The translations under genes were made by a program, and so were the position numbers. A stretch of 64,000 nucleotides of DNA. Origin: Paenibacillus luteus. GTDB taxonomy: Bacteria; Bacillota; Bacilli; Paenibacillales; Paenibacillaceae. Location: the NCBI RefSeq assembly GCF_006542765.1, contig NZ_SKCD01000023.1, positions 52,911 to 116,910 on the forward strand, written 5' to 3'. Position 1 is the first letter of the stretch; the number at the start of each line of letters is the position of its first letter. Positions 16,645-25,576 of the stretch are shown here, in pieces. Under the pieces are notes generated by a model. The model made no database searches. It had not been told where the DNA came from and was given only the letters and a program-made list of their open reading frames with translations.

Positions 16645-17505
16645 TCAATTCTCGCTCCTTTTGTATTGCGAGGGGGTAGTGCCTGTTAGTTTTTTGAACA
16701 TACGGTGAAAATGCGGAAGACTTTCAAACCCGCATTGCTCGGCAATGGAGGCGACGTTGGCATCACTCTCCACTAGCAGCTCCTTTGCTCGTATAATGCG
16801 CTTGGTCGTTACGTATTCCGTGACGTTCATGCCCGTCAATTTCTTGAATACACGCGAGAAGTGGGCTGGCGTTACGGATGCTTGCGAAGCCAGCTGCGAC
16901 AATCCCAGCGGACTGCCTGGGTGCCCATCGATGTAGGCCAATATAGATGTCATCCAGCTTGGCGCTGTTGATGATACCTCCGGCTCCGCGCCTGCCGGAT
17001 GAAGGGACCGCCCGAGCAGCAGCAATATTTGCTGCAGCTGAAGCAGCACGGCCTGGCGATAGCCCGGCAGCTTGCCGGTTTCCTCGGCATGAATGTGATC
17101 GATCCAAGCGGCGAGCGCCGAATGGTCCTCCTCGCTCAGCGGCAGGCGGTACGCTTTGCGGCGCTTGGCCTGCTCGAAGCAGCGCAAATAGGAGAAGGCT
17201 TCGCCGAGCGGCGGGGTATGCACAAGCGACGCGTTGAAGAACAGCGCGGTAGACGTTTTGGGATTGTCGGGATTAGGGAAGGAGCGATGGATCGTGTTGC
17301 CGGGGATAAGAAATACATCGCCCGGAGCAGCATCGTAAAAGGTCTGGTCAATAAAAAAAGTGCCTTGGCCGCTATAAATGTAAACAAGCTCATACCAGTC
17401 ATGAAAATGGTCGGGCAGCTCGTTCTGCGCGCTCTTCGTATCCCGATAGACGCATTCGAAAGGAAACGGTGTTGCAGCGTCGAACCTTTTGCGATAGGGA
17501 TTCAA
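16645..17505 (-). CDS. AraC-family regulator of the L-galactose-type operon
   Basis: 286 residues: N-terminal cupin domain (LPDHFHDWYELVYIYSGQGT, PGDVFLIPGNTIHR) and C-terminal AraC double helix-turn-helix (LSQLASQASVTPAHFSRVFKKLTG and VASIAEQCGFESLPHFHRMFKK). The frame opens at 17568, but GAGGTG followed after 6 bases by TTG at 17505 fits better than any upstream codon. It is divergent from the five-gene sugar-acid operon starting at 17654, so it very probably activates that operon when its sugar is present. Confidence 0.87.
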   Translation of the reverse strand: MNPYRKRFDAATPFPFECVYRDTKSAQNELPDHFHDWYELVYIYSGQGTFFIDQTFYDAAPGDVFLIPGNTIHRSFPNPDNPKTSTALFFNASLVHTPPLGEAFSYLRCFEQAKRRKAYRLPLSEEDHSALAAWIDHIHAEETGKLPGYRQAVLLQLQQILLLLGRSLHPAGAEPEVSSTAPSWMTSILAYIDGHPGSPLGLSQLASQASVTPAHFSRVFKKLTGMNVTEYVTTKRIIRAKELLVESDANVASIAEQCGFESLPHFHRMFKKLTGTTPSQYKRSEN

Positions 17506-17587
17506 GAGCTTCACCTCACTTTGAGCATTTGTCAGCCTGATTGTAGCAAATATCAAAAAAGAGTACAAATAAGCGCTAATTGATTAT

Positions 17588-17615
17588 TTCAGAGATCGAT
17601 ATTGTTTTTTATAAT
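17588..17615 (+). promoter_or_regulatory. Probable promoter of the sugar operon
   Basis: A perfect TATAAT (17610-17615) lies 39 bases before the first gene, preceded at 16 bases by the weak -35 TTCAGA (17588-17593). A weak -35 is what one expects of an AraC-activated promoter. A near palindrome, AATAAGCGCTAATT, lies just upstream at about 17568-17581. Confidence 0.45.
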
Positions 17616-17653
17616 AAAAGGGAAGCTAATCTGCTAGAAAAGAGGCGGAAAAG

Positions 17654-18484
17654 ATGAGAATAGACGCGCATCAACACTATTGGAGTATAGAACGAGGGGA
17701 TTATGGCTGGATTACGCCTGATATTCCGGTGCTGTACCGGGATTTTCTGCCGCAGCATTTGGAGCCTCTTTTAAATAAGCATCAGCTGGACGGCTCGATT
17801 GTCGTTCAAGCGGCAGCGACGCTTGCCGAGACTGATTATCTGTTATCGCTATGCGAGAGGGAGGCTTCCATATTAGGGGTCGTGGCCTGGCTGGACCTAG
17901 CGGACCCAGAGTATAGGAGCCATTATGAGCGTTTCGCAAAGCATCCTAAATTTGTAGGCTTCCGTACGATGATTCAAGAGATGCCAGACGCAAATGCGAT
18001 CTTAGAGCCGGGCTTTGTGGAAGCGCTCACTTTTTTTGCGGAGAAGGGCGTGCCCGTGGATATCTTAGTCGTATCGCATCAACTGGAGCCGCTGGTGAAG
18101 CTGCTTGATCAAGTGCCTAACCTTCATGCGGTTATTGATCATATCGCGAAGCCGCGTATTAAGGATGGTGTGCTTGAGCCTTGGAAGAGCCAAATGAGCC
18201 AGATCGCCGCTTATCCTCATATCTACTGCAAGCTGTCAGGGATGGTTACGGAGGCTGAGCACGGCAACTGGAAAGCGGAACAATTTGTGCCCTACATTAA
18301 GCATGTCGTGGAGGCATTCGGAACAGAGAGAATTATGTATGGCAGCGATTGGCCAGTGAGTCTGCTTGCGGCCAGTTACGATGAACAGGTTGAAGTGCTG
18401 GAGAAAGCACTGCCAGGCACATGGACCGAGGCGGAGCGGGAGCGGCTGTTCGGATTAAATGCGAAGGAGTTCTATCGACTATGA
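17654..18484 (+). CDS. Sugar lactonase of the COG3618 amidohydrolase family
   Basis: 276 residues with the amidohydrolase-2 TIM barrel: DAHQHYW at the N-terminus, VIDHIAKPRI in the middle and MYGSDWPVS near the C-terminus, all typical of COG3618 lactonases such as L-fucono- and L-galactonolactonase. It would open the lactone made by the aldo-keto reductase encoded downstream. Start ATG at 17654 behind AGAGGCGG. It is the first gene of a tight operon and overlaps the next by 4 bases (ATGA). In this context the likely substrate is L-galactonolactone. Confidence 0.88.
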   Translation: MRIDAHQHYWSIERGDYGWITPDIPVLYRDFLPQHLEPLLNKHQLDGSIVVQAAATLAETDYLLSLCEREASILGVVAWLDLADPEYRSHYERFAKHPKFVGFRTMIQEMPDANAILEPGFVEALTFFAEKGVPVDILVVSHQLEPLVKLLDQVPNLHAVIDHIAKPRIKDGVLEPWKSQMSQIAAYPHIYCKLSGMVTEAEHGNWKAEQFVPYIKHVVEAFGTERIMYGSDWPVSLLAASYDEQVEVLEKALPGTWTEAERERLFGLNAKEFYRL

Positions 18485-19977
18485 CAACTTTGAATGCTAA
18501 CCAGTTAAATGAGGGACAGAAACGTTTATATGAGGAAGCAAAGCAAGCAAAGGTAACCGTGCTGCAAATCGGGGAAGGAAATTTTTTGCGCGGCTTCTTT
18601 GATTGGATGCTGCATGAGTGCAGGAAGCAAGGCTTATACGAAGGCAGTGTCGTGGTTACGCAGCCTCGGCCGGGAGGCAAGCCGAAGATCGATGCGCTTG
18701 CAGCCCAAGATGGGCTATATACGTTGGTCATTCGCGGGCTGGAAAATGGCGAGCGCGTCGAGCGCACAGAAGTCATTTCCGTATTTGACGAAGCGTTCGA
18801 TCCTTATTCCAATTGGGAAACCTTTCTTAGCCTAGCCGAAAATGCAGACCTGAAGGTCGTTGTGTCCAATACGACGGAGGCAGGACTTGTCTATCGGCCG
18901 GAGGCGCTTGTGGATGGCCAGCCGGTTCAGTCGTTCCCAGGAAAGCTGACGCAGCTGCTATACCGCAGGTTTAACCATTTTGCCGGAGATCCGGAACGCG
19001 GTTTGGTTTGCTTGCCTTGCGAGCTGCTGGAGCGCAACGGCGATGAGCTTCGCGGCTGCATATTGCGCTACAGTGACGATTGGGGTTATTCCGAAGCATT
19101 TAAAGCATGGATCAACGAGCATAACCGTTTCTTGAATTCACTCGTAGACCGTATTGTAACGGGATATCCAGAGGAAGCGCAGGCAGAGGCATGGTTCAAG
19201 GAATGGGGTTACTCTGATCCGATGCTGACGACAGCTGAGCCTTACCATCTCTGGGCGATAGAAGCTGAGCCGGAGCTTGAGGAGCTGCTTCCGCTGCGCA
19301 AGGCAGGGCTCAATGTTCAATGGGTAGAGGACTTGAAGCCGTTCCAGCTGCGCAAGGTCCGCATTTTGAACGGAGCCCATACGCTGATGACGCCACTTGG
19401 CTTGCTGCATGATATGGAGCAGGTGAGAGAAGCGATGGAGCATCCGGAGCTGGGAGCGCTCGTGCGCGCGGCAGTGGAGACAGAAATCATTCCATCGCTC
19501 GCGATTGCACAGAATGAGCTGCAAGCTTACGCAGGCGATGTGTACGAGCGTTTTCTGAATCCGTTCATTCGCCACAGGCTGGCAGATATAGCGATGAACA
19601 GCTTGAGCAAATTCAAAGTAAGGCTGCTGCCGTCTCTGCTTCATTACGTGGAAGGCGGCAAGCCAGTGCCGGGCGGCTTGGCACAAGGCTTGGCGGGCTT
19701 GCTACGTTATTATAAGGTGAAACCGTCAGAGGCGGGCTTCGAGGGCCAGACTTTGAGCGGTGTTTCCTATATCGTACGGGATGACGCCAGCCTGCTTGAA
19801 ATGATTGCGGGCGTGTGGTCGGAGGCGGAAACGCAGGGCTGGACGCTGGAACAGACGGTCGGCAAGCTGCTTAGCCTAAAGAGCGTCTGGGGTCGGAACT
19901 TAGCTGCCGAGTGGCCGCTTTTGACGGCAGCGGTAAGCGCGAATATAACCGAAATGGAGCGACAAGCCAATGAATAA
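18481..19977 (+). CDS. uxaB: Tagaturonate reductase (UxaB)
   Basis: 498 residues of the long-chain mannitol dehydrogenase family. VLQIGEGNFLRGFFDWML is the N-terminal NAD-binding start, and FQLRKVRILNGAHTLMTPLG contains the catalytic Lys and the conserved R-x-L-N-G-A-H. It reduces D-tagaturonate to D-altronate with NADH. The frame opens upstream at 18421, but ATG at 18481 overlaps the previous stop and starts the conserved part. In a galacturonate pathway UxaC would supply tagaturonate. Here no uxaC is seen, and the Zn-dehydrogenase at 22474 may supply it instead. Confidence 0.92.
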   Translation: MTTLNANQLNEGQKRLYEEAKQAKVTVLQIGEGNFLRGFFDWMLHECRKQGLYEGSVVVTQPRPGGKPKIDALAAQDGLYTLVIRGLENGERVERTEVISVFDEAFDPYSNWETFLSLAENADLKVVVSNTTEAGLVYRPEALVDGQPVQSFPGKLTQLLYRRFNHFAGDPERGLVCLPCELLERNGDELRGCILRYSDDWGYSEAFKAWINEHNRFLNSLVDRIVTGYPEEAQAEAWFKEWGYSDPMLTTAEPYHLWAIEAEPELEELLPLRKAGLNVQWVEDLKPFQLRKVRILNGAHTLMTPLGLLHDMEQVREAMEHPELGALVRAAVETEIIPSLAIAQNELQAYAGDVYERFLNPFIRHRLADIAMNSLSKFKVRLLPSLLHYVEGGKPVPGGLAQGLAGLLRYYKVKPSEAGFEGQTLSGVSYIVRDDASLLEMIAGVWSEAETQGWTLEQTVGKLLSLKSVWGRNLAAEWPLLTAAVSANITEMERQANE

Positions 19978-21469
19978 CTGGGTCAGATTGCATGAGAATG
20001 ATCATGTCGTGATTGCGCTGCAGCCTTTTGCTAAAGGGGAGAAGCTTACCCTTGAGGGCGGAATCACGCTTGAGCTCATGGACGAGGTGCCCAAGGGGCA
20101 TAAGGTGCTGACGCGCGCGGTTCGGCAGGGCGAGCATGTGCTGAAGTTCGGTTATTCCATCGGCGTGGCGAAGGAAGATATTGAGCCGGGGAGCTGGGTT
20201 CATACGCATAATATGGGAACAGGCTTAAAGGGCTTTCTCGAGTATACCTACGAGCAGACGACTTCTGAGCAGGTGAAGGGGGCATCGCCTGATGCTGGCC
20301 GAAGCTTTCAGGGCTTCGTTCGCGACAATGGCGAGGTTGGTATCCGCAACGAAATCTGGATTATCAATACGGTAGGCTGTATTAACAAAACGTGTGAAAT
20401 CGTGGCTCGAAAGGCGCATGCGCTTTATGAGGGACGGGTGGATGGGGTGTATCATTTCGCGCATCCGTTTGGCTGCTCCCAGCTTGGCGACGATCTTGTT
20501 CATACGCAGAAGCTGCTTGCCTCGCTTGTCAATCATCCCAATGCAGCCGGGGTGCTCGTCATCGGCCTTGGCTGCGAGAACAATCAAATCGATGCGTTCA
20601 AGCGTGCGATTGGCGAGCATAGCGAGGAACGGGTGAAGTTTCTAAAGTCGCAGGAAGCCGAGGACGAGATTGAAGAGGCGCTTGACCTTGTTGAGCAGCT
20701 TGTCGGCTATGCCGAGCGCTTTAAGCGCGAGCCCGTGCCGGTGTCCAAGCTGAAGCTGGGCCTCAAATGCGGTGGCTCGGACGGCTTGTCGGGCATAACG
20801 GCGAACCCGCTCGTAGGCGCGGTATCTGACCGTTTGATCGAAGCAGGCGGGACGGCGATCTTGACCGAGGTGCCGGAGATGTTCGGCGCGGAGACGATAC
20901 TGATGAGACGTGCAGCGAATGAGCAGGTATTTGGCAAGATCGTTCATTTGATCAACGATTTCAAGCAATATTTTATTAAGCATGACCAGGAAATCTATGA
21001 GAATCCGTCACCAGGGAACAAGGCTGGCGGCATCAGTACGCTGGAGGAGAAGTCGCTTGGCTGTACGCAAAAGGGCGGACACGCCATCGTACAGGATGTT
21101 GTGCCTTACGGAGAGCGGATCACAAGCAGCGGCCTCAACTTGCTTGAGGCACCGGGGAACGATCTCGTGTCGGTTACGGCTCTATCTGCTGGCGGCGCGC
21201 ATATCGTGTTGTTTACGACAGGCAGGGGAACCCCGTTTGGCGGGCCGGTGCCGACGGTGAAGATCGCAACGAACAGCGAGCTAGCCGGACGCAAGAAAAA
21301 TTGGATCGACTTCAACGCGGGGCAGCTGCTTGAGGATAAAAGCATGGAAACGTTGACCGACGAGTTGTGGGAGCAGCTGATCAGCCTCGCATCGGGCGAT
21401 ATCCAAACGAATAACGAGCGTAATGGCTTTAAGGAAATTGCGATTTTCAAGGACGGCGTTATTTTATAG
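19970..21469 (+). CDS. uxaA: Altronate dehydratase (UxaA)
   Basis: 499 residues. An N-terminal SAF domain (about 5-85) precedes the large galactarate/altronate dehydratase domain with VRDNGEVGIRNEIWIINTVG, FAHPFGCSQLGDD, LGLKCGGSDGLSGITANPL and the C-terminal GRGTPFGGPVPTVKIATNS. It removes water from D-altronate to give 2-keto-3-deoxy-D-gluconate (KDG). It overlaps uxaB by 8 bases. KDG kinase and aldolase are not in the window and must be elsewhere. Confidence 0.95.
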   Translation: MNNWVRLHENDHVVIALQPFAKGEKLTLEGGITLELMDEVPKGHKVLTRAVRQGEHVLKFGYSIGVAKEDIEPGSWVHTHNMGTGLKGFLEYTYEQTTSEQVKGASPDAGRSFQGFVRDNGEVGIRNEIWIINTVGCINKTCEIVARKAHALYEGRVDGVYHFAHPFGCSQLGDDLVHTQKLLASLVNHPNAAGVLVIGLGCENNQIDAFKRAIGEHSEERVKFLKSQEAEDEIEEALDLVEQLVGYAERFKREPVPVSKLKLGLKCGGSDGLSGITANPLVGAVSDRLIEAGGTAILTEVPEMFGAETILMRRAANEQVFGKIVHLINDFKQYFIKHDQEIYENPSPGNKAGGISTLEEKSLGCTQKGGHAIVQDVVPYGERITSSGLNLLEAPGNDLVSVTALSAGGAHIVLFTTGRGTPFGGPVPTVKIATNSELAGRKKNWIDFNAGQLLEDKSMETLTDELWEQLISLASGDIQTNNERNGFKEIAIFKDGVIL

Positions 21470-21509
21470 AGGTCTAGCGAACGAATTCTCATAACAGGAG
21501 TGGATAACG

Positions 21510-22454
21510 TTGAAATACCGAAAGCTTGGGAAGACAGGACTGGAAGTATCGGCGCTTAGCTTTGGCGCGTCATCGCTAGGCTCCGTGTTTCGGGAGACCG
21601 ATGACGCGGAAAGCGTCCGTACGGTGCATGCAGCCGTAGATGGAGGCATCAACCTCATTGACGTATCACCTTATTACGGCTTGACGAAGGCGGAGACGGT
21701 GCTGGGCAAGGCGATTGGCGAAATGGCGCGTGACCGATTTTATTTGACAACGAAGGCTGGGCGCTATGGCGCTGATCGGTTCGATTTCTCAGAGAAGCGG
21801 ATCATCAGCAGCTTGGATGAAAGCTTGCAAAGACTGCAAACAGACTATGTTGATATTTTGTTTTTGCATGACATCGAATTTGTGCCATTTGAGCAAGTGG
21901 CTGAAGGCGCATTTCTTGCTTTGGATAAGCTTAAGCAGCAGGGGAAGATCCGCTTCTCCGGCGTCTCGGGGCTGCCGCTTGCCGTATTCGAGAAATCGCT
22001 TGCCCATACCGAGATTGACGCTGTTCTTTCCTATTGCCATTATTCGCTGAACGATACTTCCTTGCTGGACGTATTGCCCCTGCTGGAGCAGAAGCAGGTG
22101 GGACTCGTCAGCGCTTCGCCGTTGTCGATGGGACTGCTTGGCAACCGTCCGCTAGCCGATTGGCATCCTGCGGGCGCCGAGCTGCGTGCGGTATGCAAGC
22201 AAGCAGCTGAGCACTGCGCAGCCAAAGGCGAAGACATTGCGAAGCTGGCGATCCAGTTCGCTACGGTCAACGAGCGGATTCCGACGACGCTTGTCAGTAC
22301 GGCCAATCCGGACAATATCCGTAAAAATATCGAATGGACAGATGAGCCCATGAACGAGGAGCTGCTGGCAGAGGTGCTTGCGATTTTGGAGCCGGTGCAC
22401 AATCGGAGCTGGGAAAGCGGACAAGCAGAATACAATACGGGAGTTATCGTATAA
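21510..22454 (+). CDS. Aldo/keto reductase, likely L-galactose or L-fucose dehydrogenase
   Basis: 314 residues, an AKR barrel with the catalytic set D (NLIDVSPYYG), Tyr in the same motif, Lys in LTTKAGRYG and His in FLHDIE. The LGKTGLEVSALSFGASSLGS start and overall pattern are those of L-galactose and L-fucose dehydrogenases, which oxidise the sugar to its lactone with NAD(P). TTG start at 21510. Placed between uxaA and a Zn-dehydrogenase, it would make the first step of the operon's pathway. Confidence 0.82.
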   Translation: MKYRKLGKTGLEVSALSFGASSLGSVFRETDDAESVRTVHAAVDGGINLIDVSPYYGLTKAETVLGKAIGEMARDRFYLTTKAGRYGADRFDFSEKRIISSLDESLQRLQTDYVDILFLHDIEFVPFEQVAEGAFLALDKLKQQGKIRFSGVSGLPLAVFEKSLAHTEIDAVLSYCHYSLNDTSLLDVLPLLEQKQVGLVSASPLSMGLLGNRPLADWHPAGAELRAVCKQAAEHCAAKGEDIAKLAIQFATVNERIPTTLVSTANPDNIRKNIEWTDEPMNEELLAEVLAILEPVHNRSWESGQAEYNTGVIV

Positions 22455-22473
22455 AAAAAGGAGAGCTGGCAAG

Positions 22474-23487
22474 ATGAGAGCAATCGTATGTGAGCAGATC
22501 GACCAGCTTCGTTTGGTGGAGCAGGAGGATCCGGCGCTGCAGCCCGGGACAGCTGTGGTTCGGATACGGAGAATTGGCATATGCGGCACAGATTTGCATG
22601 CGTATAAAGGAAATCAGCCCTTCTTCTCCTATCCGCGTGTGCTGGGGCATGAGCTGGCGGGGATCGTTGAACAGGTAGATGATCCAGCGGGAAACATTCG
22701 GCCAGGCGATCAAGTGAGTATTATCCCTTATATGCATTGCGGAGTCTGTATTGCATGCCGCCATGGAAAAACGAATTGCTGCACGGCTATGCAGGTGCTT
22801 GGCGTTCATATCGATGGCGGCATGCGGGAGAAAATCGTTGTACCGGTGACGCATCTGCTCGTTGTTAGTGGGCTGACGCTGGACCAAGCAGCGGTTCTGG
22901 AGCCGCTGAGCATTGGCGCACATGCGGTTCGCCGCTCGGAGCTTCGTGCGGGAGAGACGGTATTAGTAATTGGGTCAGGGCCAATTGGGCTCGGCGTTAT
23001 GGCATTTGCGAAGCACCGCGGAGCGCGTGTCATCGCGATGGATATTCAGGAGGAGCGTCTGGCGTTTTGCAGGCAATGGGCGCGAGTGGATGAAACCGTA
23101 AATGCGCTGCAGGGCGCCAAGGAGCGTCTTGCCGAGTTAACGGACGGTGAGTTTCCGACCGTCGTATTCGATGCAACCGGAAATGCACGGTCGATGACGG
23201 ATGCGTTCGGGCTCGTGGCACATGGCGGCAAGCTTGTGTATGTTGGCCTGGTGAAGGCGGATCTTACGTTTAACGACCCGGAGTTTCACAAGCGGGAAAT
23301 GACGCTGATGGGGAGCCGCAACGCGACGATTGAGGATTTTGCCGCTGTTCAAGAGGCGGTAACAAGCGGCAGCATCGATGTGGACAGATTCATTACACAC
23401 CGCTCGTCGTTCACCGAAATGATCAGCCACTATGACAGCTGGTTGAGACCGGAATCCAAGGTCATCAAAGCAATGGTGGAATTATAA
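22474..23487 (+). CDS. Zinc-dependent dehydrogenase, likely L-galactonate 5-dehydrogenase
   Basis: 337 residues of the medium-chain dehydrogenase family. Catalytic zinc motifs are GICGTDLHAYKG and GHELAG. The four-Cys structural zinc site is MHCGVCIACRHGKTNCC, and the NAD fold is VLVIGSGPIGLGVMAF. The frame is open from 22378, but ATG at 22474 follows AAAGGAGAG and starts the conserved part. Relatives include LgoD-type L-galactonate 5-dehydrogenases, which make D-tagaturonate; with uxaB and uxaA beside it that is the best reading. It is the last gene, followed by a terminator at 23511. Confidence 0.82.
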   Translation: MRAIVCEQIDQLRLVEQEDPALQPGTAVVRIRRIGICGTDLHAYKGNQPFFSYPRVLGHELAGIVEQVDDPAGNIRPGDQVSIIPYMHCGVCIACRHGKTNCCTAMQVLGVHIDGGMREKIVVPVTHLLVVSGLTLDQAAVLEPLSIGAHAVRRSELRAGETVLVIGSGPIGLGVMAFAKHRGARVIAMDIQEERLAFCRQWARVDETVNALQGAKERLAELTDGEFPTVVFDATGNARSMTDAFGLVAHGGKLVYVGLVKADLTFNDPEFHKREMTLMGSRNATIEDFAAVQEAVTSGSIDVDRFITHRSSFTEMISHYDSWLRPESKVIKAMVEL

Positions 23488-23510
23488 TTTAGTTATGGCA
23501 AATACAATAG

Positions 23511-23555
23511 AAAGTCCGGCGAAAAAAGGCGCTTTAGCCTTGAGCCGGACTTTCT
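23511..23555 (+). terminator. Terminator of the sugar operon
   Basis: AAAGTCCGGC (23511-23520) pairs with GCCGGACTTT (23544-23553), with an inner AAGGC/GCCTT stem. It lies 24 bases after the last gene of the operon. Confidence 0.85.
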
Positions 23556-23710
23556 GTTCGTTTGGGCTTCCAAGAGGGATTGCGGTATAGAACGTCTATA
23601 ATAATTTCGACCGTTGACAATGGAGGCAGAGCGGAATTATGATTGGTAGCTAACTGCCAAATATTAGGCTGCCGATAGGGGCTAGCAAGAAAGAGCAAGG
23701 GGGAATAACG

Positions 23711-25576
23711 ATGCCAAAGACAGAGCAGAAAGCGGAGGCTGATAGTCGTATCGCACGCGAGGAAGACGATCATCCGAAGAAACAAACGGAAAAAGAAAAG
23801 CAAAAGCATGAGCTTGACGAGTCCAAGCGTTCCTATGTCTGGGCACTGCGGTTTCTAACGCCATACAAGAAACAAATTGCAGCGCTTGCCGCTTGCGGCA
23901 CCATGGCCGTAGCCGGAGAAACGCTGACGCCAAAAATGATTCAATACGTGATTGATCAAGTTGTGCCGAGCAAGGATACCTCGCTTTTCTTTATTATTTT
24001 GGCGGTGCTTACCGCTATCAATTTATTGATGCTCGTCGCCAAAAACTATCGGAACCTGCTGCAGCGGACGATAGGCGAGCTTGCTTCGCGAGATATGCAG
24101 ACCGCCATTTTCAAACATTTGCGCAAGCTAGGCTTTGCTCATTATGAACGGCATCCAGCTGGAGAGACGCTGTCCATGTTCAACTCGGAGGTCGCATCCG
24201 TTCAGAAAATATACCGGAACGTGCTGCCGAGCGTAATCGATAACCTGCTGTTCATTGCCGTAGCCATCGTGCTGCTCCTAAGCATAAGCGGATGGTTATG
24301 CTTGATTATGCTGCCGACGTTCGGGCTGTATTATTTGTTCGGTCCGTATTTTGAGCGCAAAGCCGCTCTTTATGGAAGGCAATCGGGCCAATCCCGGATT
24401 GAGTACAATCAATCCATCTACGAGAGCATATCCGGCTTGCGCGAATTCCGCGCATTCGGCTCACAGCCATGGTACCATGAGCGCACCCTGGGCAAGCACA
24501 AAAACTGGTCTCATTCTTATTTGCTTGCCGCAACCTACAGCTTCGGACGGGGAAGCTTCAGGCGCTTCACCTTTTATTTGGGCGCCATCGCTTTATTCAT
24601 TGCCGGTTACTACTCTTTGCAAAACAATTGGATTACGCTGGGCGGCTTCATCGCATTCACCCTCCTGTACATGACTACGATGTTCAGGCTTACCCTGCTC
24701 GTTACGCAGCTCACAGAGCAGAAGCTGATTATCCACCAGACCATTCCACTGTTTCGTTTCATGCATAAGCCTATCGAAATTGAAGACCCGGAAGATCCAA
24801 TCGTACTGGGCGAGGTGCGAGGCGGGCTGGTATTTGAAGACGTCCGCTTTCAATATCCGGAGCAGCCCCCTGTAATCAACGGTTTCTCGCTGACGATTAA
24901 ACCGGGGGAGAAGGTTGCCTTCGTAGGAGCGAGCGGTAACGGCAAGACGACAATGTTCAAAATGATTGGCCGGTTTTATGATCCGACGTCCGGCGTCATT
25001 CGGCTTGACGGGGTTCCCATTCACGAACTGGCGTTGGAGCGGCTCCGGGAATCGATTGGCTACGTCTTTCAGGAAACCTACTTGTTCGGGTCTTCGATTA
25101 AAGAAAATATCCGGTTCGGCAAGCCGGAAGCCAGTGACGATGAAGTGGTCGCAGCCGCCAAAGCGGCTTATGCGCATGATTTTATTATGAAGCTGCCGGA
25201 GGGCTACGACACGCTGGTTGGCGAACGCGGGATGAAGCTGTCCGGCGGACAGAAGCAGCGCGTGTCCATCGCGCGTATGTTCGTGAAGCAGCCGGCTATT
25301 ATTTTGCTCGATGAAGCGACGTCCTCCTTAGATAACGTCAGCGAGTACGAGGTCCAGCGCGCGCTGGACGAGGTGCTTGTGAACCGGACGACGATTGCGA
25401 TCGCGCATCGGCTGTCGACGGTTAAGCATTTTGACAAAATTGTGGTTATTCACGAGGGCCGCGTAGCGGAGTCAGGCAGTTATGATGAGCTGCTTGCCCG
25501 CAAAGGCCTGCTGTATGAGCTGGAAATCGGGCAATCGGAAGCGGCGGAGGGGAGAGTAGCTCATGAAATATCTTAA
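23711..25576 (+). CDS. ABC exporter with fused membrane and ATPase domains (subunit 1)
   Basis: 621 residues: a highly charged N-terminal tail of about 40 residues, six membrane segments (about 50-330), then the ATPase domain. That domain has Walker A GASGNGKTT, Q-loop YVFQETYLFG, signature LSGGQKQRVSIARM, and Walker B IILLDEATSSLD with the catalytic Glu. The gene overlaps the next exporter gene by 14 bases, so a heterodimer is likely. Both ATP sites look complete, unlike the BmrC/BmrD pair at 47 kb. Substrate unknown. Start ATG behind AAGGGGGAA. Confidence 0.92.
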   Translation: MPKTEQKAEADSRIAREEDDHPKKQTEKEKQKHELDESKRSYVWALRFLTPYKKQIAALAACGTMAVAGETLTPKMIQYVIDQVVPSKDTSLFFIILAVLTAINLLMLVAKNYRNLLQRTIGELASRDMQTAIFKHLRKLGFAHYERHPAGETLSMFNSEVASVQKIYRNVLPSVIDNLLFIAVAIVLLLSISGWLCLIMLPTFGLYYLFGPYFERKAALYGRQSGQSRIEYNQSIYESISGLREFRAFGSQPWYHERTLGKHKNWSHSYLLAATYSFGRGSFRRFTFYLGAIALFIAGYYSLQNNWITLGGFIAFTLLYMTTMFRLTLLVTQLTEQKLIIHQTIPLFRFMHKPIEIEDPEDPIVLGEVRGGLVFEDVRFQYPEQPPVINGFSLTIKPGEKVAFVGASGNGKTTMFKMIGRFYDPTSGVIRLDGVPIHELALERLRESIGYVFQETYLFGSSIKENIRFGKPEASDDEVVAAAKAAYAHDFIMKLPEGYDTLVGERGMKLSGGQKQRVSIARMFVKQPAIILLDEATSSLDNVSEYEVQRALDEVLVNRTTIAIAHRLSTVKHFDKIVVIHEGRVAESGSYDELLARKGLLYELEIGQSEAAEGRVAHEIS

